From a virus: a DNA stretch of 28,035 bases. This document shows, in pieces, positions 27,304 through 28,035 of this stretch (position 1 is its first letter; every line of letters starts with the position of its first letter). Where the stretch lies: the IMG/VR virus record IMGVR_UViG_3300030406_000849, positions 1 to 28,035 of that record. The stretch is one strand, 5' to 3'. Both the position numbers and the translations under genes were made by a program. The notes beneath the pieces are model-generated. The model was not told the DNA's origin. It worked only from the letters and a program-made list of their open reading frames with translations, and ran no database searches.

Positions 27304-28035
27304 ATGAGACAATTGCTAATTATAGTATTTTTACTATCAAATATCACTGTTTTTGCACAAGAAAACAAAAAGAGTATATTTAAATCAATTTATGATGAAT
27401 TTTTTAAATATAGTACTTTTTACATAGCTGGTGATATAGATAATCCAAAAGAAGAAGTTAAAGATTATTTTGTAAGAACAAACCCAGATGGTGGTTTATA
27501 TGATATACCTGTTGTAGTAGACGGAACAGATTACTATGACTTTGATTATAGATATGGTTTTGGTGTACGTAAACTAGCTAGGTTTGATTATGAATTTAAA
27601 GGTAAACATTATTATGATGGTACTGAAAGTAGTGTAGGTTTAGCCGCAACTAATTCACCTGTAAAAGGTTTTGAATATTTATTCCACTGGGAAAAAGAAA
27701 GAGAAAGAGACGAAATATTTGACAATCATAGATATTTTTTAAAACATAGTGGTAAATACCATGTTGTTAAGATAGAGAGTAGAAAACAAGGTAAAGTTGA
27801 TTTTAACTATAAGTCAGCTGAAGTAAAAGCTAAATTACCTATTGGTAATAAATTTAGTTTATCTGCGGGTGCTATATACCGTACACACGAAAGACCTTAT
27901 GGATATAATCCTATTGAAATATGGTTAAATGAAACAGAAATAATAAATGGTCAAGAATATCCTGTTAACTATTGGTATGAACTAGGTTTCTTATATGGTT
28001 ATGATGATATATATTACACACAACAAGATGAGTTT
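27304..28035 (+). CDS. Exported, probably envelope-associated beta-rich protein, 3' end outside window (244 codons seen)
   Basis: The frame is open from ATG at 27304 to the window end. The N-terminus is a clear Sec signal peptide: MRQ, then a hydrophobic core LLIIVFLLSNITVF, then A-Q-E with likely cleavage after A18, leaving Gln at +1 as is usual in Bacteroidota. The mature part is rich in Tyr, Phe, Asp and Lys and shows alternating strands (YDFDYRYGFGVRK, VDFNYKSAEVKAKLPIG, KFSLSAGAIYRTH), suggesting a periplasmic or outer-membrane beta-structure. It starts 23 bases after the giant internal protein gene and is probably co-transcribed. Roles in host envelope change, exclusion of other phages or release are possible, but no known exclusion or lysis family is recognised. 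The lack of a Shine-Dalgarno sequence matches its neighbours. Confidence 0.78.
   Translation, partial: MRQLLIIVFLLSNITVFAQENKKSIFKSIYDEFFKYSTFYIAGDIDNPKEEVKDYFVRTNPDGGLYDIPVVVDGTDYYDFDYRYGFGVRKLARFDYEFKGKHYYDGTESSVGLAATNSPVKGFEYLFHWEKERERDEIFDNHRYFLKHSGKYHVVKIESRKQGKVDFNYKSAEVKAKLPIGNKFSLSAGAIYRTHERPYGYNPIEIWLNETEIINGQEYPVNYWYELGFLYGYDDIYYTQQDEF

Noticed and set aside
1-28035. tRNA genes, CRISPR arrays, insertion sequences, integrase and attachment sites
   Set aside because: Gaps between genes are at most 72 bases and contain none of these; no long direct or terminal inverted repeats were seen by eye.

Overview
This window is a stretch of a virion-structure operon from a double-stranded DNA bacteriophage. 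All 13 genes lie on the + strand and the region is about 98-99% coding. There are no tRNAs, integrases, transposases or CRISPR arrays. The DNA is AT-rich, roughly 30% GC by eye. The gene set (terminase, P22-like portal, scaffold, capsid, ring/connector proteins, a giant stabilisation protein, internal virion proteins) fits a short-tailed phage of the kind seen in crAss-like phages and their marine relatives. This assignment rests on recognising protein families from memory; no search was run.

The host is probably a member of Bacteroidota, perhaps a marine flavobacterium. Start codons are preceded by A/T-rich sequence with no Shine-Dalgarno motif. The last gene encodes a signal peptide ending in Ala-Gln-Glu, typical of that phylum. 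Several proteins resemble families I know from uncultured marine phages.

Layout. Positions 1-6308 are the packaging and head module: the C-terminal part of the large terminase (cut by the window edge), the portal, an acidic scaffold-like protein and the major capsid protein, closed by a clear hairpin terminator. Positions 6381-7121 hold one unassigned gene flanked by two hairpins. Positions 7184-16143 are the connector/tail module: two ring-like proteins, a 2230-residue stabilisation protein with a C-terminal region of immunoglobulin- or cadherin-like beta domains, and a small accessory protein. Positions 16186-27280 are the internal (ejected) protein module: a Gln/Ala-rich helical protein, a 471-residue protein and a giant 2969-residue protein. 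From 27304 to the window end runs an exported, probably envelope-associated protein, incomplete here.

The most notable object is the giant 2969-residue protein. It combines a zincin-like HEVIH motif, a complete HAD-phosphatase motif set, two EF-hand-like loops, hydrophobic stretches and a long helical C-terminal region. It is probably packaged and injected with the DNA, so it could carry several activities into the host at the start of infection. I do not see the viral RNA polymerase that crAss-like phages carry in their giant virion proteins. The exported protein directly downstream is a second candidate for unusual biology.
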